A stretch of DNA of 64,000 nucleotides from Phocoena phocoena (taxonomy: Eukaryota > Chordata > Mammalia > Artiodactyla > Phocoenidae): positions 89,779,168-89,843,167 of the forward strand of contig NC_089220.1 of assembly GCF_963924675.1 (NCBI RefSeq). Reading direction: 5' to 3'. Positions 49,376 through 60,844 of this stretch are shown here, one piece after another. How positions within the stretch are numbered: position 1 is the first letter of the stretch; the number at the start of each line of letters is the position of its first letter. Below the pieces are notes generated by a model. It saw only the letters and a list, made by a program, of their open reading frames with translations, was not told the DNA's origin and did no database searches. The position numbers and the translations under genes were made by a program.

Positions 49376-50429
49376 GAGTTGAGAACTTTTCCACCCACCT
49401 CTCAGCCAGAATGCTTTTCCCATCACCCTAAAATGAACTGTCAACTTCCTTCTAGCTTCAGAGCCCATGAAGATTTTTCTCTACCTGCAGTGTCACATCT
49501 GTGCTGCATCCCCATGTCTAAAGAGAACAGGATTTTCTATCTCAGCCAGAAATTGCTACTTAGTACACACCTGCACAGAGGTAAATGCTGGCGCTTGGGT
49601 AGTCTTGTCTCCATGTGCTCATTGGTTGCATCTCCTCAAAATCAGGAGTTCTGCTTCTCAGCTCTATATCATTAATGTGTTCACCTAGCTATAGCATTCC
49701 TATCTGTCTTAATAGCCTTTCTGAGTTCTCCCTCCCCATCATCCACAGGCAGAAATCCTGGTCAAAGCAAGTGGCTCCCACTGGGGTAGCTTTCAAAAAT
49801 CCACAAAGAACAAATTAGTGTCCCTGATTTGCTTCAGAAACACACTGCAAAGAAGCCTCTACAACATGCTTGAAAGAAAACAAACAACTAAGAGAGAAAA
49901 TAAGTTCAAAGGAAAACCCACTGCTATTCTTAAAGGGAGCTCTAAGGAGAAGACTTCAAGAAAGATAAATGGTTGCTGAGGACCGTTTGTGCATTAGCCT
50001 GTGGTAGAGCAATTAGGCAGTAGTGGAAGGGAGGATGAGTGGGTAAATTCATCTGAGGGTCCTATGAAGCCAGCCTTGAAGGAATTTAAAAAATATATAC
50101 TCGTTTTATTTAATGAATGTAGTCAAATGAACCTAGATGATTATATTTAATCTCTAAATTTATATGTAGTTTGTCAAACCAGACATCAGTTAAACACAAC
50201 TTCCTCCTTTGCACCCATTTGTTCTTGGCCTTCTCATTCCTTCCTTTGTGTTAATATGGTGATTAAGCTCTCTTGCTTTATCTCCTATTTACTATGTTGT
50301 AGAGAAATATATGACTCTTTTATTATCAGAGCAATAGGCAATTATTAGTTAGAAGACCCTTCTTAGTCTCTTTGGAAAAACCATTATTTTATTGCCTTTT
50401 ATCAATAATATTCACCCAGAAACCTAGAC
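49376..50429. other. no feature recognised
   Basis: Overlapping open frames (49370-49688, 49615-49818) have no recognisable domain and no supporting splice structure. No nameable repeat. Confidence 0.45.
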
Positions 50430-50550
50430 AGTAAGTATTAACTGAGCATCTACTATGAATCAGGCTCTAGTCTAACCATCATGGAAGGTCCAAATCTGAC
50501 TAATGTTTTGTCCTTGTCCTCAAGGATTTCATAGTGTGAGAAGGGGATAT
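50430..50550 (-). repeat. L2 LINE fragment (reverse)
   Basis: Short reverse L2 series: taactgagcatctactatga, atcaggctctagtctaacca, ttgtccttgtcctcaaggat, ttcatagtgtgagaagg. Confidence 0.7.
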
Positions 50551-50686
50551 GAAGACTTCCTGGGACAGGTGCTGGTTTAGCCAGTCTAGCTACCCTTTGT
50601 GTCCTCCCTTCTCTCATGGCTTCTGTGAACCTAGGCAGTATCTTTGATGAATAAGGCAACCAGCCAAGAGAGAAAGGCTCTAAATC

Positions 50687-51087
50687 AATGGCTCCCAAAC
50701 ATGGGTCCTTGGATCTGAACCTCCAGATGAACCTCTTGTGCTTTTTTTTTTCCTTTTTTTTTTTTTGCGGTACGCGGGCCTCTCACTGTTGTGGCCTCTC
50801 CTGTTGCGGAGCACAGGCTCCGGACTTGCAGGCTCAGCGGCCATGGCTCACGGGCCTAGCCACTCGGCGGCACGTGGGATCTTCCCGGACCGGGGCACGA
50901 ACCCATGTCCCCTGCATCGGCAGGTGGACTCTCAACCACTGTGCCACCAGGGAAGCCCCCTCTTGTGCTTTTTGAAACTACCTAGTCTAGTATGGATCAG
51001 AGTATCTTGGAGAGAGGACTACAGTGTGTGTTTTAACGATGCTCTGTAGGTGATTTTGATACTTCATCAGGTTTGGAAATCAACAAT
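50687..51087. mobile_element. MER5A-like hAT element split by a SINE
   Basis: The left piece starts aatggctcccaaacatgggt. The right piece ends gtgttttaacgatgctctgt, aggtgattttgatacttcat, caggtttggaaatc. These are the two halves of a MER5A-type non-autonomous hAT element (ends related to cagtggttctcaaa and tttgagaaccactg). The CHR SINE at 50747-50958 lies between them. Confidence 0.8.
50732..50973 (-). mobile_element. CHR SINE, reverse, with 15-bp TSD
   Basis: A full-length reverse CHR copy with T tract, gcggtacgcgggcctctcac and ccaccagggaagccc. The TSD cctcttgtgcttttt is perfect at 50732-50746 and 50959-50973. The duplicated bases are part of the host MER5A-like element, so the SINE is the younger insertion. 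Confidence 0.97.
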
Positions 51088-51169
51088 GGATGAATCCATA
51101 ATGGACAAGAGGAAGTGAGTGTAGAAATGGATAAGGAAAATAACCATCAGTAGACACCTACAAGGCAAT

Positions 51170-51425
51170 ATACATAATGGTTAAAGACTATATACCCTGT
51201 TGGGTCAGACTGCTTGAGTTTAAATTCTGTCGCTGCCACAGAGAGCCGTGAGATTTTGGGGCAAGGTTTAAAAACTAGCTGGTCTACAGTTCCCACATTT
51301 TGTAAAGTGAGAAACATAGTATTACCTACCTCGGAATTATTATAGGGAGTAAATGAGTTAACCTATTTAAAGCAGTTAGAACCATATTAGAGTTAAAGAA
51401 AACAGTAAGTGTCACTGCTACTACT
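51170..51425 (+). repeat. MIR SINE, near full length
   Basis: MIR order: actgcttgagtttaaattct, cacattttgtaaagtgagaa, attacctacctcggaattat, gggagtaaatgagttaacc, ttaaagcagttagaacc. A (CTA)n/(TTA)n simple repeat follows at about 51418-51465. Confidence 0.85.
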
Positions 51426-51557
51426 ACTACTAGTTGTTGTTCTTCTTCCTATTATTATTATTATCATAAGGAAGTTTATGCTTAGAGTCTTACAAGAATA
51501 CAGATGAGGGATGATAGGAGTTCACCTCTGTTTAACCCCCCAGACTAAATAAAGCAA

Positions 51558-52150
51558 AACCCCCTTCCATTCCAAGCTGTCTGCAGCAGTCTTGGGCTCT
51601 GTGGACCGCATCAAGCCAGGGGCCAAGGCGCTCTACCTCAGGGCTGCCTTGGGTACCACACTCTCCCATGTCTCTGACATCGTAGGCCAACAGGGTCTGG
51701 TCTGTGCAGTTGAGTTTTCCCACTGCCCCGGCTGTGACCTCATTAATTTGGCCAAGAAGTGAACCAACATTATTCCTGTCATTGAAGATGCTCAGCACTC
51801 ACACAAATACCACAAGCTCATTGCAATGGTGGATGTGATCTTTGCCGACATGGCCCAGCCAGACCAGACCCAGATTGTAGCCCTGAATGCCCACACCTTC
51901 CTGGAGGACACTTTGTGATTTCCATTAAGCACAATTGCATTGACTTCACAGCCTCTCCCGAGGCCATATTTGTCTCTGAAGTGAAAAGATGCAACAGGAG
52001 ACAATGAAGCCCCAGGAGCAGTTGACTTTAGAGCAATATGAAAAAGACCACCCTGTGGTCATAGGTGTGTACAAGCCACATCCCAATGTGAGCTGAAGCC
52101 CAGCACCGTCTGGACTGGGATAGATTGCATTGCTACTGTTGCTGATGTTA
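51558..52150 (+). pseudogene. FBL: processed pseudogene of fibrillarin, 5'-truncated
   Basis: Fibrillarin is the nucleolar 2'-O-methyltransferase of box C/D snoRNPs. This copy reads through the methyltransferase domain in plus orientation: a [11 protein letters not shown] segment (SAM-binding region), [45 protein letters not shown] and IVALNAHTF match the family. It is dead. The N-terminal Gly/Arg-rich half is absent. About six bases are missing near 51605 relative to the usual VDxIHIKPG phrase. An in-frame TGA replaces an Arg codon at 51760-51762. A deletion of about seven bases at about 51903 shifts the frame in the NGGHFVIS phrase, and another single-base loss follows near 51985. Similarity continues past the stop into the 3' UTR to about 52150. 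It is intronless, so retrocopied. No clear poly-A or TSD remains. Confidence 0.95.
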
Positions 52151-52473
52151 GACTAGGTGATTTTTAATTTGTGATTCTTTAGAAGCTTGTAGGCTATTGT
52201 TTTCTGTGCTTAGTAGATGGGTAATGTCTAGCCACTGTACTATCCACTACACTATACTGCTATACATTCTATTGTTTTCCACTTATACACTCAACGTATT
52301 AGGAACAATAGAAATTATAAAGCAAAAAAGAAGCATTAAACAATTTTTAAATGTCTTTAATTGTTCATTTCTCATCATGGCTGTAACAGACCCAAAAGTA
52401 ATATTAATATTCAATTATATTTGGTTCAATCAATAGGCTTTCTGCTCATCCCTGGGCAGAAGTTGGTGTGGGC
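52151..52473. other. no feature recognised
   Basis: AT-rich sequence between the pseudogene and a MIR. The open frame at 52197-52436 has no recognisable domain. Confidence 0.5.
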
Positions 52474-52630
52474 TGCTAAGAAGTACTCTGGCATCAGATT
52501 CAGAATACTGGGTTCTCAATCCAGGCCTGCTTCTGACCACCAGAGTGGTCTTGGGCATGTCATGTAATATCTCTGGGCTTACTATTTCATTTATAATTGA
52601 GATTGTGTTGATCTCTAGGGATAACTAAAG
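52474..52630 (+). repeat. MIR SINE fragment
   Basis: MIR order: tactctggcatcagattcag, aatactgggttctcaatcca, gtggtcttgggcatgtcatg, taatatctctgggctt. The 3' part is decayed. Confidence 0.8.
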
Positions 52631-53373
52631 CGCATCCCCTTCTAGTGGTTTATTTCACTCTGCCTCTGGTCCAAATTTGAGTGGCAATAAGGCAAGAATA
52701 TTTACCAATAAGGAGTCTAATTACTCTAATTTCAGGATGCTGACTGGGCCACAGACCTAGCATGTGGATCTCTTCTTTTCATCTGCTTTCTCTTTGAGAC
52801 ACTCACTGTCTTCTGTGGTAGCCTGGCCCATGACCATTCTATTATTACTGACAGGTAGAATTATCTTGTGTTTCCCAAAGTATCCTCTATATAGAATATT
52901 AATTCAATAAAATATTAATAAATACATCAGGGAAGTATTTCCATGATAAAGAAAAAGATTCAGAATTAAGATGTTAAACACATTTAAACTGGTTATTTTT
53001 TTTTTTGACTACTCAGAATCCGGAATATGCAGCTGTACACTGTGAATTACCAATGTGAGAATATAGTACAAATTGCTTCCAAAATATTTTGATCATGGAA
53101 TCCTCACCTTCAAGAAATATCCCAAGGGATCAGTGTTCCATGGAATACACTTTTGCAAATGTTGGAAGAATATTTACCAGTTTTGGTTTCTAAACAAGTG
53201 TCAACCATGTAATAAGCAAGTTTTCTATTAGAGGTTCTATGAGAAAAAGTAGCTAACCCTAAGACACAATCATTCAGAATGGGAATTTTGAAAACTTTGT
53301 ATATTTAGCCACCACTACAGTATAACACATTCTATTCTTTCAATTCAAAGATCTTGAGAACACTGTAAAATTT
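52631..53373. other. no feature recognised
   Basis: Unique-looking AT-rich sequence. No exon or nameable repeat. Confidence 0.5.
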
Positions 53374-53699
53374 CTGAATATTTTATTTATTTTCTAATTT
53401 TTTAAAATTTTTATTGGCGTATAGTTGATTTACAATGTTGTGTTAACTTTCTGCTGTACAGCAAAGTGAATCAGTTATACATATATCCACTCTTTTTTAG
53501 ATTCTTTTCCCATATAGGTCATTACAGAATATTGAGTAGAGTTCCCTGTGCTACACAGTAGATCCTTATTAGTTATATATTTTATATATAGTAGTGTGTA
53601 TACATCAATCCCAATCTCCCAATTTATCCCTCCTCCCTTTCCCCCCCTGGTAACCATAAGATTGTTTTCTACGTCTGTAACTCCTGAATATTTTATTTA
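53374..53699 (-). mobile_element. L1 LINE 3' end with 16-bp TSD
   Basis: Reverse L1 3' UTR: tttttattggcgtatagttg, ctgctgtacagcaaagtgaa, tcattacagaatattgagta, gttccctgtgctacacagta. The TSD ctgaatattttattta is perfect at 53374-53389 and 53684-53699. The body is about 290 bp, 5'-truncated. Same subfamily as the copy at 41560-42425. Confidence 0.97.
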
Positions 53700-54499
53700 G
53701 GAATGTATACAAATGGGGGATGTGAGGAAGAAATCTGAAGCCCAAATCATTTCTTAGTCCCTGTTGCCTGGCTAAGTCTGTTGTACTGGTCCTCACCAGT
53801 ACTCATGTGCCAAACAAAAACAGGGCTTAACTCCCTGCCACCCAGTTTCTAAAAGGCTGTCAATCCTGACTTGGTCTTTTTGTATAAAAAGAAAAGATTG
53901 AAATTTTTACTCATGCCTGATTCATTGGACCAAAGGAGCAATTGCCAAGATCTCATCAAACCCTTAAAGTGTAATGGCTGGCAGTTCTTGTTCCAGTATG
54001 AATATTAGATGTTTTTCCTGAATGAAAGAAAACTTACTACATTCCCTTTCTTTAAAAAAGGGGAATGGAGTAAAGAACATTAGATCACAAGTCTTTACTG
54101 GTAATAGGTGTTCTGTTTCTGGAAAGGTGCTAGGTCTATCCCCCCATGACCTACCCTTTGTTTCAATGTAGTTAGCTTCTTAAATTCTATAGTGTTTTGT
54201 CAAAATAATGGGAGATTTCACTGGCTTTTACTGTATCCAGACATTAGTGGAGCCTCGAATAGGTTTCAAATAATAATTCATCCAAGCCAGATTTGAATCC
54301 AGCAACGTACAAAAGAAGGTGGAGTTACTGAAGGTAGTCATAAGTAAATAGAGGATATTATATGACTTCTCTTTCTTTGAAGATGCAAGCCTTGATTTTT
54401 TTTTTCAGGATGGGCATTCATGACCAGTTGATATTTCTTTGGCCAAGTAGTTATGTCACCAAACCAGGATTGCTCTGTTATTTTAGAAGGCAGTCCTTT
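53700..54499. other. no feature recognised
   Basis: Unique-looking sequence. No exon or nameable repeat. Confidence 0.5.
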
Positions 54500-54545
54500 A
54501 AAAATCCAGCCATTTGAAAAAAAAAAAAAAAAATCCAGCCATTTG
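54500..54545 (+). repeat. A-tract insertion between 17-bp direct repeats
   Basis: The sequence aaaaatccagccatttg at 54500-54516 recurs exactly at 54529-54545, with only about 12 A residues between. It looks like a poly-A-only retro-insertion with its TSD. The exact boundary within the A tract is ambiguous. Confidence 0.8.
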
Positions 54546-54689
54546 GCAATGTGAATTTGACAGAGAAAATGATGGCTAAGTTAAGCCTCTTATCAATAAT
54601 ACCAAAGATTGTTTAAAAATAGCATACTATTTTTTTTTAAATAGAAGTAGGCTAACAGAAGTGGATCAAAATGTTAATGCCCATATAAT

Positions 54690-55100
54690 TTCTGATGATA
54701 TTTTTTAAAAGTAATACATGTACGTGATTAGAAAATTTAAATTGTATGTAAGTACAAGATAAAATATAAATGTCTCACAACCCCACCTTCCATAGAGAAA
54801 ACTACTATTGATTTTTGCATTTGTGTGATGCCTAATGATAATAATAACAATAACATATCAGCGTCCATCCATCACTGTCTGTCTCATGTATCAATTTGAA
54901 AACCATTCAACTGTTCAGGTTGCTTAAAAAAAATCATATCATGCACATACTTGTACATCTGGTGGTTTTCACATAACTTTATGTCTTGGAACTCTTTCTA
55001 TTCTAATAATCATGGATTTACTTCATTCTCTACAATGGCTACATAATACTCTCCCACAAGATCTATCATAAATTATTCAATCAATGGGGATAATTTCTAA
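54690..55100 (-). repeat. possible old L1-type 3' fragment
   Basis: The series aaaagtaatacatgtacgtg, aaaactactattgatttttg, ttcattctctacaatggcta and cataaattattcaatcaatg resembles a decayed LINE 3' module known from placental genomes. Orientation and family are uncertain. Confidence 0.4.
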
Positions 55101-56149
55101 AGTTATCTTGCACATAAAATAAGAATAGATTTTCCTCACCTTGTTTTAGCCCACTGATAAGATAAAGTAGTATATTTCCAAGAATATATTTTCTTATTAA
55201 GATACACAAATATTCTTTAGATACGTGATCCTAATTTGATAATGTTTTGAAATATATGTAGCCTAAGTTTCCATTAGCATAAATAGTAACTATAGGAGGT
55301 TTGAAAGTCAGAATTGGCACTTATTCTCCTAAAGCCATATATAGAGAGGATCTGGAATAGAAATGTTGTTTTCTGTGGTGATCTTGAATCAAAGAAGAAA
55401 ACACTGAGCCAAATTTACTTGTGATCACAATTTATATTATAATCTGACAGACCAAGGAGTTAAGAGTAGGAAAGGGAGAAAAGGAAACAATTGTTGCATG
55501 AGCTTTATGTGCCAAGGACTGGGTTAGGTGTTAACACATTATTTTTAGTTAAGGGATTATTGTTATTAATTATTTAATAATTAGCTTTCCTGAAGTTATT
55601 TCCAGCCACTATGAGATGGATATTGCAGACAGTCAGGAGTCTTTATTATTTCCTTAAATGTATTCTCATCCATAACAGTTCTGCCTCTGTGACTGATGAT
55701 AAAAACTAGAAAGGAGAAAATATTGAGAAGGCCAAGATGGACTGAGATTCTTTCTAATATCAACAATAACCTGACAGGGCTGTAAAAGGTACATGAAAAT
55801 TAAGTTATCCTTTCAAACCTACCAACCTAGCAAATTTTAATGTCAGCCTTGCAGATGATTATGATCACCAGATATAAAGCTTAGGAAAAAAATTAGGACA
55901 TATGCAAGGGTAATTAAGAAACTGGCAAATTAAAATTTAAACGAGGACTTTCAATAATGGCATTATTGCAGTGCATTTCTTCACTGACTGATATTGGCTA
56001 TTATCTATTCTTTCATCACTTTGTTGTGTGTACCTGTGAAAAGGCATTGGGAAGTTTCACTTTAAGAAGATAAGAAAGAAATTAATCAGTCAGACCTTTC
56101 TGCTTTCCAGACTGCAATTTTATCTCTGACAGTGACACTCTCACCTGTA
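55101..56149. other. no confident feature
   Basis: A short MIR/L2-like phrase (tgtgccaaggactgggttag) is visible at about 55509. Otherwise unique AT-rich sequence. Confidence 0.45.
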
Positions 56150-56240
56150 CTTCAGAGGGTGGGTGATTATGAGCATGAATTATTGAGCCCAGTAAGGATT
56201 CAATAAATGATAGCTATTGTTATGATGATCACTGTTACTA
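56150..56240 (+). repeat. MIR/L2-like 3' tail
   Basis: The ending agtaaggattcaataaatga then tagctattgttatgatgat resembles a MIR 3' end. The upstream part is too decayed to place. Confidence 0.45.
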
Positions 56241-56524
56241 CAGTTGTACTTTTGGCAGTTCACTCATTTCTGGCTTCCCTTAATAATGAAACTATCAGTC
56301 ATTCATTTTCTATAATTCTGTTTCCTTTTAAGTCTATACCATCTCTCAAAGTAATATATTTCATATGTTTGTTGCCGGATATATAAAGTAGCATTTCTTT
56401 TTTTTTTACATGCCTTAATGACATGACACCTCATTCTTTAATCTGTTCTTTTTTTTTGATAAGTCTATATTGACTGTATGAACACCATTCATGATCGTAT
56501 TGATGTCAAGGAGTAGTGAAAGAG

Positions 56525-56670
56525 TATGGCATGAGATGTCGTGTAGATGTGGATTCAAATCTTATCTGAGTCTCTACTGTTAGGTCAATAGCAATTTGGG
56601 GGCTGTGAAGATTAAGTAAAATGACATATGGAAAGCCTATAACAAAGTGCTTGACAGATAGTAGGTGGAG
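56525..56670 (+). repeat. MIR SINE fragment
   Basis: MIR-like series: gatgtggattcaaatcttat, tgaagattaagtaaaatgac, aacaaagtgcttgacagata, gtaggtgg. The centre is deleted or decayed. Confidence 0.6.
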
Positions 56671-56769
56671 AGAAAATATTATTTTTCTGCTCCAGCACCA
56701 CCCCTACTTCTTACATTCTTCCCTTCCCTCCTTTTGGCATTCCAGCATGAGGGATCCTATGGTTCTAGA

Positions 56770-57110
56770 GGAGCACTGTCTAATAGAATTTTCTGCAGTG
56801 GTGGAAATGTCCTGTATGGTAGCCAATAGCCACATATAGCTGTTTAAATTTAAATTTAACTTAATTAAAATTAAATTAAAATTTCAGTTCCTTATTTGCA
56901 CTAACTGCTAGTGGCTACACATATTGGACAGCACAGATATAGAACATTCCCTTTAAAGTTCCATTGGACAGCATTGCTTTCAAACTATAGGTTGTTAAGT
57001 GTGACTAGTGTGATTGCAGAACTGAGTTTTTAATTTTAATACATTTTAATTCATTTAAATTTAAATAGCCACGGGTGGCTACTGGCTACCACATTGAACA
57101 GCACAGTTCT
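56770..57110 (+). mobile_element. two adjacent hAT-type non-autonomous elements
   Basis: Copy 1 (about 56770-56936) starts gagcactgtctaatagaatt and ends tattggacagcacag. A second start-like phrase, tccattggacagcattgc, follows at about 56961, and copy 2 ends ggctaccacattgaacagca at about 57104. The shared ends (cactgtccaatag type, ttggacagcacag) are those of a hAT-Charlie type family with a palindromic AT-rich centre (aaatttaaattt). I do not give the subfamily. Confidence 0.65.
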
Positions 57111-60100
57111 GTAGTATCACAAGCACTAGTCAACAGCTTTGCAGATTTTAGGCGTTTTTAGATTTTATCTGATGCCAGAGATTCTGAGAAGTGGGTAGAT
57201 TAACCTATCAACTCCAAGTGTTTGTAATGTGTTTTTGGTTTCCTCTTCTCTAGTCTGACTAGGCTTAACTCTGCCCACATCTGATGTTCTTCCATGCTTA
57301 GCTGCCCCCAGTTTTTTAATTCAAAAACCTTTATATATCTCATTGGATTTTACTCATCTCACTTATTTTTAAATCTAGCTACAAAATCAATAAAGGACTT
57401 TTTGTAGTATACCTAATGTTGTTTGGTGAATGACAAGGTTTAGAGAAAGTATATGAGAAAATGACTGTATGTAGCAGGGGGTCTTAACTACAGAGATACA
57501 ACACACTGATGAGCTGTGATCACTTCTGAGGTGTGTGGTGAGTAATTTGTTGCTATTAATAAAGTGTCAACATTTGCAAATTATTCCCCTTTTTATTTTA
57601 AGAAATTAAAGTAGTCTTGATCACTGGTATAATGATGTTGGTCTGACTTATTTACATCCTGTCATGCTCTCTTGAATGGGAAAGAAGTGTTGTGTGGAGT
57701 TATGTCTGGCACATCGGTCGTAGCTCCCATACCTGGGTTCACTTATGAGATTGGGTCATTGATCAGAATGTTATCCATGCATGTCACTGTGGCGAAAACT
57801 GTTGAAAACATTATAAGCATTATGATGTCAAGCAATACATTATACTGATGCTTGGTCATGGGAACCAAGCACTGCCTGAATCTTGTTTTAAAAAAATTAG
57901 ATGACAGCTATTTAATAATTAGACTGTTTTAACTGTAAAAAGTCTGTCTTAAATGAATGGTTTTTTGAGATGAAATAGGGTCAAGGATTCATCTGTCAAC
58001 AGAGAGAAGGGAAAGGTGATGCAGTGGAAGAAGTGTTAGGGGGGATTAGGACTAAGTCGAAAAGCGCAGAGTCTGGAAGGCTTCACAAGCAAAGAGAGGT
58101 TAAACATTTAATGTGAAAGGAGGAAAAGGTCATAGGAAGACATGTCTGAAGGTCAGAAAACAATATAATATTGCTAACAGCATGCAGAATGATTATTTAA
58201 CTGAGTTCCCTGAAATGTGTTCAGGTTTTTGTTTGTAGACTCTGAAGACACTTGTGTTTAGAATACACATAATGAGGGAATTTGGCATCTGTTCTTGTCT
58301 AGTTCCTTTATTTACTTATGGGCAGAACAAAATTGTTATAGAAAAGATGACATGTTAGAAATTCTCATTGGTTTCTGTAATCCAGTGAGAAGTTTTCTCC
58401 TGAGGAAAACTGTAATCACTTCTAATTCATCTTGTTATTAGGGTAAACTGCATCAGAAGATTTATATTTCCCAGTTTTCTCAGGATAGAGTCTGAGTTCA
58501 TTCTAGAAAATGGCAAATGGGCACAAGGACCATATCAGACCTTCTAACTGCTGGAGGAAAAGGGAAGCTTGGCTAATGTAGTATCATCTGCCCATTTAGT
58601 TTGTTTTTTCTTTGCTGACAGCTACATGGATTTAAAAGCCTATTGGGGAAGAGCTGTTCTGTCTGTAAGCAGTGGAAGCACATGATCTGATGACTGTTCT
58701 ATAAATAGACCTAAGCTTCATTTTAGATAAGAATAGGTTTTCATTTATTTGGAGGCTAATTATAAATTGGATCGACATTCCTTTTGATGGACAATTCAAT
58801 TGCATTTAAATTCAAATTAACATCTGCTGTTTATACTTTATATTGTACAATCTACCTGAATCTAGACAGAAGCTGTTAAAGATCTGTGGCTAGAGAATCT
58901 TTGTTCTCTGAAGAGTTTAAAGGAAAAAAAGAGCATTTTCTAAATCCTCGTTATTGGAACCAGACCGTAGTTGCCCTTGAATCAAGGATGCTTCCCTTTG
59001 TCCACAGTGTATTAAAGCGGGTTGTGCAAATATGCACAAATACATTTTGCTACAAAGGGGATGTTAAAAATATTTGTCATTTTTCAAATAATGTGTTTTG
59101 AATGAATAACACACATTATGGTATTCATATATTGTTCAGATACTGTCTTAAGAATTTAGTTAATATACATTTATAAGTACATTTCACTCCATAGATATAT
59201 TAATTCTATTCATACATGAATTCATTTATAGCTATACTTCATATATATGAACCACATACTCAAATGGTAGTATTTATTGTTGGATGGATATATACAGATA
59301 TGCATGTATATATATAATAAATCAGCATCTCAGAATTGCAAAACTGGAAATAATTAGCTACAGCTCCTCATGGTTTTGGGTATTTTGCTTTTTCGTAAAT
59401 TCTCATTCACTTACAGACCACATGATAATATTATAGATATTATAATATTATAATATCAAATGTTGCTGAATGCCTGAAGAATGTGCTTTTCACCAGAAAA
59501 GCATGTAAAGCACAATGACACCAGAGTAGAGAATCAATGCTCAAGGGTCACTATAAAGTTATGGGCAAAGACATACAATCCACTTATTACTGTTACTTTT
59601 TATTATAGAGTTGTAGAATTGGCATTTCCCCCAAAAGTAATTAGACAATTTATAAAATGACAAGAAGTTCTTATGGCATGATTCTCTGTCTAAAATCAGT
59701 CCTGACATCTAACTTAAAACATTGAAGAGGTAACTGATCCTGTTGAATGGTCACTTTTATCTTTTAAAAATAGTACTAGGATGGTCTTCCTTATTATTTG
59801 AGAAGATTTTAATGTGAAATAAGCATAAAATTATTTAAAAATACAACGTTTTGCATGAGCTTGAATAAGACTTCAAGGCCTTTGAATTATGTAACTACTA
59901 ATTATTTGTTTGACAGACTGATTTTAAAGCTTCAAAATATGTAAACAAATGTTAATCATTAACAGTCATGAACTGAAATGAATAAATGTGAGCCTTTAAG
60001 AAGATCCTACAATGGGCACAGAGTTCAGAGGTTCAGTGTTCCAAATCCCTTGAATCTTCCCTATGCAGCGTCTAATATTCTCCTTAAATATTAAAAGCTA

Positions 60101-60524
60101 TCTCATGCTCCCTAACAATTCATCTCCCCAGAATTCTTCCTGGTTTACAAAGACCCAACACCTACCTTCACATTTTTCTCCTACTGATGCCCAGAATGCT
60201 CCATGAAAGTTGGAAATGAAGGGGGTGAAGGCAAGGTTGGGGAATTGCCAGGAGAAGCTGACTGGCTGGCATACGGGACGCACTGAGCCACTTTGCAAAG
60301 TAGCATGAACAGGGCACGAGCAATAACCCCATGTATTGCTTAGTCTTGCAGGATCAGAAAATGATTTCTTAGCTCATCAAAAATGCATCTGTCTCTCAAG
60401 GAGGACTCAAATTAACAAAAATTCAAAAACATATATACACAAAGACACATAATCCTGAGTAGTATGTTTAAAACCAGATTGCCAATTTATTACTTCATAA
60501 AAGAAAATATAACTTTTACACATG
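57111..60524. other. long repeat-poor stretch
   Basis: About 3.4 kb with no repeat that I can name and no coding exon. The block at about 58590-58870 is discussed as a possible conserved element. An ATATAT-rich tract occurs at about 59280-59320. Confidence 0.5.
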
Positions 60525-60768
60525 CCAGAATATTCTTTTGTTTTATTTTTTTGTTTTTTTTTTTGTGGTACGCGGGCCTCTCACTGTTGTGGCCTCTCCC
60601 GTTGTGGAGCACAGGCTCTGGACGCGCAGGCTCAGCGGCCATGGTTCACGGGCCCAGACGCTCCGCGGCATGTGGGATCCTCCCGGACCGGGGCACGAAC
60701 CTGTGTCCCCTGCATCGGCAGGCGGACTCTCAACCACTGCGCCACCAGGGAAGCCCCAGAATATTCTT
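60525..60768 (-). mobile_element. CHR SINE, reverse, with 13-bp TSD
   Basis: Full-length reverse CHR copy: T-rich tract, gtggtacgcgggcctctcac, then ccaccagggaagcc. The TSD ccagaatattctt is perfect at 60525-60537 and 60756-60768. The 77-104 residue open frames across it belong to the SINE. Confidence 0.97.
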
Positions 60769-60844
60769 AATAGCATAACCAGGACATATTCTCTTGACAG
60801 CCAATTTAAGAGAAAGTCAAATCATAATCAGAAATTTGCTTAAG

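Noticed and set aside
51532..51798. 88-residue minus-strand open frame over the FBL copy
   Set aside because: It is the antisense shadow of the fibrillarin pseudogene, which is clearly recognisable on the plus strand.
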